A DNA stretch of 36,680 nucleotides. Source: Dehalococcoidia bacterium UBA1123. Its GTDB lineage: Bacteria > Chloroflexota > Dehalococcoidia > Lucifugimonadales > UBA1123. Shown here piece by piece: positions 7,451 to 15,393 of this stretch (its first letter is position 1; the number at the start of each line of letters is the position of its first letter). The DNA lies in the NCBI GenBank assembly GCA_002313895.1, contig DCAW01000131.1, forward strand, positions 1 through 36,680. Reading direction: 5' to 3'. The notes beneath the pieces were generated by a model, which saw nothing but the letters and a program-made list of their open reading frames with translations, was not told the origin of the DNA and did not search any database. The position numbers and the translations under genes were made by a program.

Positions 7451-8218
7451 ATGCCAGTCGTCAACGAAGGTCTCGAACAAGAATTGGCCTACGTTACGAA
7501 ACCCACCGAACACAAGCACATCCGCGAGCAGTGGGATGACGCTGAACCCATCCTCCAGGACATTTCCTATAACTTAATCGTCGGCGCCAACACAGAGGTC
7601 GACCGTCTAACGAAACAAGCGTTGGATGAAGGGTTCGAGGCGAACACAATTCTAGACTTCGGACTCGTCGCCGGCATGGCCATTGTGGGTGTGAAGTTTC
7701 GGGATAACCTGATTTTCGTGCCCGAAGTGCTGGTGGCCGCGCGGGCCATGAAGGCGGGAATGGCTTACATCGAGCCGATTCTGTCAGCGTCGGGCATCCA
7801 ACCCATCGGCACCATAATTATGGGGACAGTGAAGGGCGACCTCCATGACATTGGCAAGAACCTGTGCATAATGATGCTTCGTGGCGCGGGGTTCACCGTT
7901 CATGATCTGGGCGTCGACACAAAACCCGATGATTTCCTTGATGGCGTGATGGAGCATGAGGCCGATGTTTTGGGAATGTCCGCTTTGCTCACCACCACGA
8001 TGCCCAACATGGGCCGCACCATAGACGCATTCGAAGAGGCGGGCCTGCGCGATGTGGTGAAGATCATGGTCGGCGGCGCGCCGCTATCTCAGGAGTTCGC
8101 TGACGATTTCGGAGCCGACGGCTATGGCAGGGACGCAATCGACTGCGTGGACATCGCCAAACGTTTCCTGGGTCTTGGCGAACCTGAAGAAGAGCCATTG
8201 GCGGTTCCCGGCTCGTAA
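7451..8218 (+). CDS. Corrinoid (cobalamin-binding) protein, MtbC/MtaC-like
   Basis: The 255-residue protein has a four-helix cap domain (about residues 25-115, with VPEVLVAARAMKAGMAYIEP). A Rossmann-type B12-binding domain follows, with the cobalt-ligating motif D-x-H-x-x-G (GDLHDIGKNL, His132), the SALLTTTMPNMG segment and MVGGAPLS. These are the classic marks of the methyl-carrier proteins of methanol, methylamine and O-demethylase systems. It would carry the methyl group for the adjacent UroD-type methyltransferase. The N-terminal extension before the cap is a little longer than usual. A GAGGTAA stands before the ATG, and the gap to the upstream gene is 63 bases. No corrinoid-reactivating ATPase (RamA/RACo type) is present in the window. 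Confidence 0.93.
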   Translation: MPVVNEGLEQELAYVTKPTEHKHIREQWDDAEPILQDISYNLIVGANTEVDRLTKQALDEGFEANTILDFGLVAGMAIVGVKFRDNLIFVPEVLVAARAMKAGMAYIEPILSASGIQPIGTIIMGTVKGDLHDIGKNLCIMMLRGAGFTVHDLGVDTKPDDFLDGVMEHEADVLGMSALLTTTMPNMGRTIDAFEEAGLRDVVKIMVGGAPLSQEFADDFGADGYGRDAIDCVDIAKRFLGLGEPEEEPLAVPGS

Positions 8219-8238
8219 TCTGGCGCAAGGAACACAGA

Positions 8239-8487
8239 ATGCCTGACCAAAAGCCAATGGATAAGGAACACTACCAGGCAAGCATAGCGCGTCTGGGTGA
8301 CATTTTTCGTTCGATAAACGACACGGCCAAAGAGGTCTCGACTTGGCGATGCCCTTACAAGAACGTAAAGGATCGGTGCACCGCCAAGTTCGGTTGTCGC
8401 AACCAGGACCACTCGGTTCCTGACGGAGAATTGTTCATCTGCACGGGCAGTGACGATCTGGACTACCGCTCCGCGTGGGAAGTCTGA
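8239..8487 (+). CDS. Small four-cysteine protein of the methyltransferase operon
   Basis: This 82-residue protein is not recognised. It has an N-terminal helical part (KEHYQASIARLGDIFRSIN), then cysteines 38, 47, 53 and 68 in the pattern C-x8-C-x5-C-x14-C (WRCPYKNVKDRCTAKFGCRN, then FICTG), and ends in an acidic, aromatic tail. Four cysteines in about 30 residues could hold zinc or an iron-sulfur cluster. AAGGA precedes the ATG, 20 bases after the corrinoid gene, so it is very likely cotranscribed. Possible jobs are reactivating oxidised corrinoid by electron transfer or acting as a structural zinc partner. Both are guesses from context. Its stop lies 4 bases from the stop of the convergent dikinase gene. 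Confidence 0.8.
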   Translation: MPDQKPMDKEHYQASIARLGDIFRSINDTAKEVSTWRCPYKNVKDRCTAKFGCRNQDHSVPDGELFICTGSDDLDYRSAWEV

Positions 8488-8491
8488 GGCC

Positions 8492-11059
8492 TTACCCTTC
8501 GCCCTCTATCCCTAGCTCTACGATTCCAGCGTCTCCGTCCACCGTAATTACCTGACCTTCGCGGATTCGAGATGTGCCGACCCGCGTCTGGAAAACTGCT
8601 GGAATGCGGTACTCACGAGCCACCAGCGCTGGGTGCTGAAAGATGTCGCCACTGTCCAAGACGATGCCGGCCAGCAGGGGGAAGAATAGCGTCCAGTCCG
8701 GTCCCACGTTAGTTGTCACCAGGATGTCTCCTTCGTGCAATCTCGGAGGCGCGGCATCGGCTCGTAACACTCTAGCCTTGCCCGTGGCCCGTCCTCTGGA
8801 GGCTGTTTTGCCTCGCAGCGTTGGAACCGTGGGATCAAGGTCGAGGACATTGGAATCCACCGTGGAGGGCGCCGTCGGTTTCCCTAGCGTCGAAGGAGGC
8901 GTTAGCTTCAAGAGTCGTGTTCGATTTGCTTTGCGTTCCTGTGTCAGCGAACGCAGGTTTTCCGGGCCGTTACCTTCTGCCACTCGCTTCAGTTCGTCCA
9001 GAGAGATATGCAGCGCGTCCGTTGCGTCATCCAACAGCCCTGCTTTGACCAGGGATTCGCCCATCTGGTGCATCGCCTCTCGCATCTGACCCACGGTGCA
9101 TTGCTCCATCAGGTAGTTGTGATCCTCCATGCGGGCCACGTCCGACTGCGCGCGCTTTCGAGTGAACTCGAACTTTTTGAGTCGGTCTGGCATGTTCGCC
9201 AGTTTGCGCCGGATGCGCCGAGTTGCCAGTTGGCGTTGCCGCAGCGCGCGAGTCTCAAGGGCATCCAACTTGTCGACGTCCTGGTCCGCGTATGAAGCGA
9301 TAAGCTCCAGCGGTTTGGCGGGGTCCATGTTCCAAGTGAAAGTCTCGAATCTCACGCCGGAGCCGTAACCCCATCCGGTTCGAAACCCATATTCTTTCAT
9401 CATCGCCTTAAACTGCGCGTTGAAGGTTTTTGTGATAGGGCGGTCACTGTAGTCGGGAGATTTCAGCGCCGAGAAATTACCTTCAGCGAAGGCAGAGGCT
9501 AGCGCCGGGTCTTGTTGGACCAATCTTGCAAGTCTGCGTAATCGGGCCACTAGGCGGGTGGTGCGATTGGGGATGGCCTGAAGGAAAAGATCGGAGTCCT
9601 CAGCGGGTTCGCCGGTGATCTCGTGGAACTCCGAGGCCCAGTCCAAGCGGTTAGTTCTATCTATCATGCACCAGTGCAGGTGGCCCATGACCAAACCTGC
9701 GGCGTCGATGCACGCTTCTAGATAATTCACCCGCACCTGAATCGACGATCCAGCGTTCCTCAACCTGCGAAGGTCCGCATGGATCTGCCGGATTCGAGGG
9801 ACCATATCTACAAGGTAATTGGTTGTGCCTTGATCGATGTAAATCTTGCACTTGGCCGCGTGGCGTGCATGACGCTGTTCGATGGCGTCAGGGTCCTCGT
9901 CGGGCGCTCGCATGTAAAAATAGTCGTTCACGACATGGGTGATGTGTCTGTGCGAAAAATCGGAAGCGGTTTCCTCGTAGCACTGGCGCAATCCGTTCGC
10001 GTAGGCGAGGCCAGAGTCCAGCTGAAGCCGGAAGACCGGCCCTATCGTGGTCGTCATTTCGCTCAGCGTCCAGTTGTATTTTTCATCCAGGCCATGGTCC
10101 CAACCTGCGTCATCGGAGGGGTCGAGCGTGGTGATTGGTCTGGACTGAAGGATATGAACCGCATCCTCAACAACCGCAAATTCAATATCCTGAGACCCGC
10201 CGAACAGGACTTCCAAAGTTCGCGCCATCGCGGACAGCTCCATGATGTGTGCCGCTGAAAGGGCTGGGTTTGTTTGCGCGGGTTGCGGGACTTCCCTTCG
10301 TTCGACTCCACCGGAGGGGGCAGATACTACTTTGACGTCCTTGGAAACGATCTGGGATGAGATGGTTGAACCAGTGTCTGGGTCAACCACAAACTGGTCT
10401 GCCGGGGCATCCCCAGCGACGACGCCTTCTCCCAATCCCAGCGACGCGCTGACAACGAACCGATTTGCTCCTGTCACCGGGTCGCGAGTGAACAGGACGC
10501 CGGAGGCGTCCGGTTGAAGCTGTTTCTGAACTACGACGGCCATTCGGACCGATTCGTGGTCTATGCCCGCCTGAAGTCGATACGCGATAGCGCGAGTCGA
10601 ATACAGGGATGCCCATACGTCGCGGACCCGTAGGACAACACCGTCAAAACTCAGAACGTTCAGGAAAGATTCGTACTGTCCGGCGAAGCTGGCATCCGCC
10701 AAGTCCTCCGCAGTCGCCGATGATCGGACGGAGACAGAGTCGCTTTGCAACCGCTGATGAGCGGCCTTGATTGCTTCCAGCAGGGCCGCATCCAGATGCA
10801 CGCCCTGAATCGCATCTCTGACGAGCGTGGACACTTGCGAAATGGCATCGACATCTGTGACTGGAACGCCCTCAAGCTGGGCCAAGAGCTTCTGCAATTC
10901 TGGAGGATTGATCGCCTGCAGGGCTTGGGTGGTCACCACAAAACCATCGGGCGCAGGCAATCCAGCACCGACCATCCTTGCCAGCGCTGACCCTTTGCTG
11001 CCAGCGACAGTTGGGTCTTGGGCCAAGCGGTCGGTTAAGAATGTCACAAGTGTCGTCAT
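8492..11059 (-). CDS. PEP-utilising dikinase, rifampin phosphotransferase-like
   Basis: The 855-residue protein has the three parts of PEP synthase/rifampin phosphotransferase enzymes. An N-terminal ATP-grasp/PPDK domain (about 1-320) has VAGSKGSALARMV, SVSVRSSATAEDLADASFAG, SGVLFTRDPVTG and the DIEFAV...LQSRP end. A helical middle domain of about 380 residues takes the place of the second substrate site. A C-terminal swivelling domain carries the phospho-histidine (about residue 809) in FQHPALVAREYRIPAV. Such enzymes move the ATP beta-phosphate via His to a substrate; the substrate here is unknown and need not be rifampin. I prefer the ATG at 11059 (GAGGGA upstream). An ATG at 11146 is directly preceded by TATAAT and would add 29 atypical residues. 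Confidence 0.88.
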   Translation of the reverse strand: MTTLVTFLTDRLAQDPTVAGSKGSALARMVGAGLPAPDGFVVTTQALQAINPPELQKLLAQLEGVPVTDVDAISQVSTLVRDAIQGVHLDAALLEAIKAAHQRLQSDSVSVRSSATAEDLADASFAGQYESFLNVLSFDGVVLRVRDVWASLYSTRAIAYRLQAGIDHESVRMAVVVQKQLQPDASGVLFTRDPVTGANRFVVSASLGLGEGVVAGDAPADQFVVDPDTGSTISSQIVSKDVKVVSAPSGGVERREVPQPAQTNPALSAAHIMELSAMARTLEVLFGGSQDIEFAVVEDAVHILQSRPITTLDPSDDAGWDHGLDEKYNWTLSEMTTTIGPVFRLQLDSGLAYANGLRQCYEETASDFSHRHITHVVNDYFYMRAPDEDPDAIEQRHARHAAKCKIYIDQGTTNYLVDMVPRIRQIHADLRRLRNAGSSIQVRVNYLEACIDAAGLVMGHLHWCMIDRTNRLDWASEFHEITGEPAEDSDLFLQAIPNRTTRLVARLRRLARLVQQDPALASAFAEGNFSALKSPDYSDRPITKTFNAQFKAMMKEYGFRTGWGYGSGVRFETFTWNMDPAKPLELIASYADQDVDKLDALETRALRQRQLATRRIRRKLANMPDRLKKFEFTRKRAQSDVARMEDHNYLMEQCTVGQMREAMHQMGESLVKAGLLDDATDALHISLDELKRVAEGNGPENLRSLTQERKANRTRLLKLTPPSTLGKPTAPSTVDSNVLDLDPTVPTLRGKTASRGRATGKARVLRADAAPPRLHEGDILVTTNVGPDWTLFFPLLAGIVLDSGDIFQHPALVAREYRIPAVFQTRVGTSRIREGQVITVDGDAGIVELGIEGEG

Positions 11060-11253
11060 GAGATCGTCCCTCAGAGCTTGTTGTCGATGATTCTGAGCCG
11101 CCGGGTCGAAACTCTCCCCATCGGACCAATTGTGTAACCGAGACATATTATATCAGTGGCAAAAACTCGTCGGGGCATATTCCACGAATGAGGATGTCCC
11201 GCTTGGTTATGCTGATCATGGCGACCGTGCCATCGAACTGTCGGCGCTGACTG

Positions 11254-11283
11254 CTGGAAGGCTGACAGCTGTCAGCCTTCCAG
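11254..11283. repeat. Perfect 30-base palindrome
   Basis: Each half is CTGGAAGGCTGACAG read on its own strand, 15 bases with no spacer. It covers the last four codons of the GNAT gene (stop at 11272-11274) and runs into the gap before the dikinase gene. No T-run follows on either strand, so a standard intrinsic terminator is unlikely. It could be a transcript-end hairpin, a processing site or a protein-binding site. Confidence 0.9.
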
Positions 11284-11856
11284 ATGCCCGATCTCAGGGC
11301 CATCCAGAGATAGCTCCATTATCACCAGGTCTTGAAGACTGCCGAACCTGTCAACTACACGATCTTTAAGCACCGCGGTCTCCTCGAAGCCCGCCTGAGT
11401 CGCGGTATGGATGGCGCTCTGCTCTCGGAGGTTCACAAGCTCGAACACCAGCCTTCGAAGCTCGAGAGAGCGGCCAAGCTCGATGAGTTCGTGAGTCAAC
11501 CTTGACCCCAGACCCTTGCCTCGAAAATCGGGGTCAACAACAATCCGAAGCTCGCCAATATGCCGACGCCCCGTCCTTCGAGAACGATGGAGGGTCGAGT
11601 CAGCAATGATGCGCCCGTCGTGTTCCGCCACCAGAGGCACCACTCGCTCCATGTTGATTCCGTCGGTAAATTCCCGGATAACCTCTGGAGCGGTGACGTT
11701 GTTGTTCAGGTAGTATCTGTCCTCCTCTGGCACCCGGAGGAAAAAGTTGCGAAGCTCCGCCTTGTCATCAGTCGCCAGGGGTCGAATCACGACCATCGAC
11801 TCATCATTCAGTGTTGCTCGAAGAGGAAAGCGCCTTAGCACAGTGTCGAGGTTCAT
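11272..11856 (-). CDS. GNAT-family N-acetyltransferase
   Basis: The 194-residue protein contains one GNAT domain. After an N-terminal VVIRPLATDDKAELRNFF start, the central strand ELRIVVDPDFRGKGLGSRL (about residues 103-121) contains the acetyl-CoA pyrophosphate loop RGKGLG. The later part has LRRLVFELVNLREQSAI and the helix TATQAGFEE. The PEEDRYYLNNNV region is like that of acetyltransferases fused to or found with acetyl-CoA metabolism genes, but this is a stand-alone copy. AAGGAG lies 9 bases before the ATG. The acceptor substrate is unknown. Its 3' end lies inside a perfect 30-base palindrome. Confidence 0.9.
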   Translation of the reverse strand: MNLDTVLRRFPLRATLNDESMVVIRPLATDDKAELRNFFLRVPEEDRYYLNNNVTAPEVIREFTDGINMERVVPLVAEHDGRIIADSTLHRSRRTGRRHIGELRIVVDPDFRGKGLGSRLTHELIELGRSLELRRLVFELVNLREQSAIHTATQAGFEETAVLKDRVVDRFGSLQDLVIMELSLDGPEIGHLEG

Positions 11857-12019
11857 GACTTCACACTCCTTCGTGGCTTTTCACGGACACATAGAAAGTG
11901 GGTGAGTAGGGAACTCATCTGCCGCCGCAATTTTCAGATATTGTATGGCATGGGGTATCAAGGCAATATGGAAAAGCGCCTTCACAGCTGAGATTTTCGT
12001 GAGCCGTTGTCTGCCCGGG

Positions 12020-13138
12020 TCAGTCTATGAATCGGTCGGGTTTGAAACGTTCCATCTCTGAGTCCAAACTGCCGCTAGTAATGAGGCCAGCGACGGCTTC
12101 GCCCATTCCCGGACTCAGCAAGATGCCCTTCTTGCCGGCGCCGGTGGCCAGGTATGCGTTGTCCCAGCCGGGAGCCAGACCGACGATAGGAAGCCAGTCA
12201 GGCGTAACCGGACGCAAGCATGCGGTGTGCAGGACTAATTTAGCGTCGGCCAGCGCCGGCATCAGCTTCAACGCGCCGCCCATGAGGACGTCGCGAGCCT
12301 CGGCGCTGGGGGTGTCGTCGAAACCTTTACGCATTTCCGTGGCTCCGATCCACACCTGGCCTTCCTCTCGATGGTTGAGCGTGACCCCGAATCCCTGGTA
12401 ATCGCGGTCCAAGCGGGGCTGGTCGCCCAGGGACATCCTCAGCATTTCGCCCTTTAGAGGCTCGACAGGAATTTTGACATTCAGCCAGGATTCCACCTGA
12501 TCTGACCACGGGCCAGTGGCAAAAACGACGCTCTCGCACGCGATCTCGCCACGCTCCAGAACGACGGAGGTTACGCGGCTCCCATCGGTTTTGACCCCGA
12601 TCACATTGCTCGATTTCACAGTCGCGCCCATCTTCTCGACGGTCTTGACTAGCGCCAGTACATAGCGATAGCTGCTCAGTGTGGCGTTGCCGTAGGCGCT
12701 CAGGCCTCGGATCGCGCCAGATGATAGGCGAGGCTCCATCTCTCGAATTTGGTCAGCATCTAGCCATGTGGACTTGAAGTCGTCGTCCGCCTCCGAGAAG
12801 ATTCTGTGAGTCTCCTCCATCGAGGCGACCTGGCTCTCTTTGTATGCGACCGCGACGACGGAAATGGTCTCAGGCTCGAAATCGACGCCTGACTCCAAAA
12901 GCTCCGGCCAAATCTCCTGGTGCATCCTGAACGATTTGATGGCAAGAGGTCCCAGCGGCCCCGGAATCACCGCGCCTTGAAGCGGGTTAAGCCCTCCCGC
13001 CGAGAAACCCGACGCCTTGGACGCGATGCCCTCCCGCTCGATAATCGTAGCCCTGACGCCCCGCTTCGCCAGATAATATGCCACAGCGCATCCGGCGGCC
13101 CCGCCTCCAACGATAACTACGTCGCTGGTGTCTGCCAT
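12020..13138 (-). CDS. FAD-dependent amine/amino-acid oxidoreductase (DAO family)
   Basis: The 372-residue protein begins with an FAD-binding Rossmann motif, VVIVGGGAAGCAVAYYLAKR, followed by the acidic strand end TIIEREG. A substrate and flavin loop ASGFSAGGLNPLQ comes next. The middle has ESVVFATGPWSDQVESWL, and the C-terminus has LRPVTPDWLPIVGLAPGW and YLATGAGKKGILLSPGMGE. These are typical of glycine oxidase, sarcosine oxidase and related enzymes, which oxidise secondary or primary amines with O2 or another acceptor. No covalent-flavin cysteine could be assigned. AGGAG precedes the ATG, and a TATAAT stands at 13176-13171 on the same strand. The substrate is undetermined. Confidence 0.9.
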   Translation of the reverse strand: MADTSDVVIVGGGAAGCAVAYYLAKRGVRATIIEREGIASKASGFSAGGLNPLQGAVIPGPLGPLAIKSFRMHQEIWPELLESGVDFEPETISVVAVAYKESQVASMEETHRIFSEADDDFKSTWLDADQIREMEPRLSSGAIRGLSAYGNATLSSYRYVLALVKTVEKMGATVKSSNVIGVKTDGSRVTSVVLERGEIACESVVFATGPWSDQVESWLNVKIPVEPLKGEMLRMSLGDQPRLDRDYQGFGVTLNHREEGQVWIGATEMRKGFDDTPSAEARDVLMGGALKLMPALADAKLVLHTACLRPVTPDWLPIVGLAPGWDNAYLATGAGKKGILLSPGMGEAVAGLITSGSLDSEMERFKPDRFID

Positions 13139-13295
13139 GTCATGAACTCCTGAGTGTGTAGGTCGGTGTGATTATACGCGAAGTTGAGTTGAGGCGATTT
13201 GCTGCCAATCTCAATAATGTGATGTCGGTGAGTCAATTGTTTTATGTCGAAATTGGGCGCAGGTAGAGTATTCAGTTCGAGGGTGTAAAGCCATG

Positions 13296-14627
13296 TTAGT
13301 CTTCCGCAATGCTCTTTTCGGCGACCGATATCCGAGGCAATCCGGGAGGCCGCAAGGCGTAAAACAAGCCGATCGCGACAACATAAGACACCAAGCTGAA
13401 TATCCAGATGACGGTGTAGGCGCCTGTGACGGTGAACAGCGTCGCCCCCAGTATCGGCCCTAACCCCAAGGCTCCAAACTGGAATGGCCCCATGAGCCCT
13501 GTGATAGCTCCGAAGGACTCTCGACCAAAGTACCGTGCCAGCAGGACGCTGCCCAGTATATTAAGTCCACCCGACGCTATGCCCCATAAGATAGCGACTA
13601 TGACGCCCGGAATACCGCCGTCGATAATCAGGAAGAATGTGGTGATGAACAAGGTCGTCGACAGAGAGATCAGGGCGAGCCTCCGAGGTGGATATCGGTC
13701 CGCGGATACCCCCCAGACCGGATTCACCAACGCGCCCAGAAGCGAGCTCAGGCTCAGGGCGGTCACGGCGATCGGCTGTGACATCCCTCCATCCACCAGG
13801 AAGGGCACGATTTGGAACCCTACGGTTGCCGAGGTCAGTATCGTCAGCATTTCTGCAACCAGGATGAACCAGAATGCCGTGGTCAACGCTGCTTGGCCTG
13901 CCGTCCATACATGCTCCGAGGCGTCGTCAGCCCCAGAATTTGAGTCAGTCTCGGCATCGGTTGTGGTCGGGCCGCCGACTGTTGGAGCAGGGTCGCCATC
14001 GGGCAACAGTCCGATGTCTTCGGGTCTTCGACGCATCATGATGAAAAGCGGCGCGATTAATACCAGGGAAAATACGCCCAGGTAACGGTAGGCTGCCCGC
14101 CAGCTGTATGCAGCGGCGACAATCGAAATTATCTGGATGTTGATGGCTCCGCCGATTGGACGAAACGTGGAGGTCAACCCCAGGGCCAGCCCTCTCTGGC
14201 GCTGGAAGAAGTTGATCGCGGCGGTCCGAGGGACAACTCCCACCAGAGTTGGGTTCCCGACGGCGCGGGCAATGATGTACCCGACGTAGAACTGCCACAG
14301 TTGCGATGAACCGGCAATAATGAAAAAGCACACTCCGGTTATCAAAACGGCCGGCGGCATCAGAATCCGAGGCCCGTATCTGTCGGACAGCCTGCCCATG
14401 AACGGCGTTATCACCGCGCCGGACCATGTTCCCGCGCTGACGGCAAGGGCCAGCGACCGGCGGTCCCAGCCCGTGTCGTCAGTTATGAGGCTCTGGACCC
14501 CTCCCAGCGTGACCTGTGCGACTCCGGTGGCAACGTAGGTGCCCAGCGCCCCGACGCCAAGGATTATCCATCCGTAGAATATGGGAGTGCGAGGCGTCCA
14601 CGCCAAGAATGCTTTGATTTTTGACAA
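13296..14627 (-). CDS. Major facilitator superfamily transporter
   Basis: The 443-residue protein has about 12 hydrophobic segments in two halves. The first half carries the MFS motif A-like loop GRLSDRYGPRIL between segments 2 and 3, and the second half has a matching GVSADRYPPRRLALI. A hydrophilic central loop (about 40 residues, rich in Asp, Thr and Pro) joins the halves. The pattern FYGWIILGVGALGTYVATG is typical of the oxalate/formate and monocarboxylate-like MFS groups, so a carboxylate substrate is a reasonable guess. There is no ATG in a sensible place; I chose TTG at 14627 (AAAGG upstream), which gives a normal family length. A longer in-frame reading to 14909 adds about 94 non-membrane, low-plausibility residues. 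Confidence 0.88.
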   Translation of the reverse strand: MSKIKAFLAWTPRTPIFYGWIILGVGALGTYVATGVAQVTLGGVQSLITDDTGWDRRSLALAVSAGTWSGAVITPFMGRLSDRYGPRILMPPAVLITGVCFFIIAGSSQLWQFYVGYIIARAVGNPTLVGVVPRTAAINFFQRQRGLALGLTSTFRPIGGAINIQIISIVAAAYSWRAAYRYLGVFSLVLIAPLFIMMRRRPEDIGLLPDGDPAPTVGGPTTTDAETDSNSGADDASEHVWTAGQAALTTAFWFILVAEMLTILTSATVGFQIVPFLVDGGMSQPIAVTALSLSSLLGALVNPVWGVSADRYPPRRLALISLSTTLFITTFFLIIDGGIPGVIVAILWGIASGGLNILGSVLLARYFGRESFGAITGLMGPFQFGALGLGPILGATLFTVTGAYTVIWIFSLVSYVVAIGLFYALRPPGLPRISVAEKSIAED

Positions 14628-14882
14628 CAGCGACCTTTCCGATGCCTTCCGTTGCGCCAGGGCATATATCGGGCCGCCACAACGAACTCCGGCTGGCAAA
14701 GGATAATCACTCTGAGCGCAGGCTTCAACTGCTGGCTCTGCTATTCGCTGGTCGGCCGTGTCCCAAGTGCGGCTTCTGCTTGTAATCCGCTGCGATTTTT
14801 TGACGGTTGTCAACGTGTCCGTTTTTGACCGACAATGGTTTATGTGGTAGTTTTCGTTAGTTCGGCCTTGAGAAGGACGTAT

Positions 14883-15347
14883 ATGGCGCAAGCGGCACAA
14901 TTGAGTCATACGATCCCTGCGAAAACACTCGATGGTATCGATACTTTCAGGAAAAGCGTTGTGGATTCGCTAAGCGACCAGGTAGTTTCGATGATCATCT
15001 GAGGCGGTGTGACGAGGGATGAATACTACCCGGGAGAATTGGATGTGAATATGTTGGTGGTTCTCAGAGATGTAGGCGTAGATATATTGGACAAATTGGT
15101 CAAGCCATATCAAAAAGGGTTCAAAGACATAATTCTAGATGTGATAGTCCGCACCGAAGAGCAACTTCGTAGCTTGATGGATATTTTTCCTGTCCGATTT
15201 AAAGAGATGCAACAGAGCCACCTGTTAATTTGGGGCCAAGATGTGCTGGCGGGTCTGGAAATATCCGATCATTACCCGAAACTCCGGGCAGTCCAGGAGA
15301 TCAAGAACCTCCAATTGGGGCTCCATATGATCTACGTATATATTTAA
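14883..15347 (+). pseudogene. Nucleotidyltransferase-like protein, interrupted and truncated
   Basis: The frame from ATG 14883 (AAGGA upstream) reads MAQAAQLSHTIPAKTLDGID and meets TGA at 15000-15002. In the same frame it resumes with GGVTRDEYYPGELDVNMLVV. In the Pol-beta-type nucleotidyltransferase family this segment is normally YGS...D-x-N, so the stop falls exactly on the tyrosine before the glycine-serine motif. The rest (MDIFPVRFKEMQQSHLLIWG, DVLAGLEIS) follows the family but ends at TAA 15345 after about 154 codons, while intact members are much longer. Both the catalytic motif and the C-terminus are therefore damaged. The assignment of family is from memory of conserved segments. Confidence 0.65.
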
Positions 15348-15393
15348 GACGAACGACGACGAGAAAGCGTTGAGGGCGCTAGAATATCGTGTC

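Noticed and set aside
13426..14085. Long open frame opposite the MFS gene
   Set aside because: It is antisense to a clear 12-segment transporter and has the Pro/Arg/Ser-rich composition of a shadow frame.
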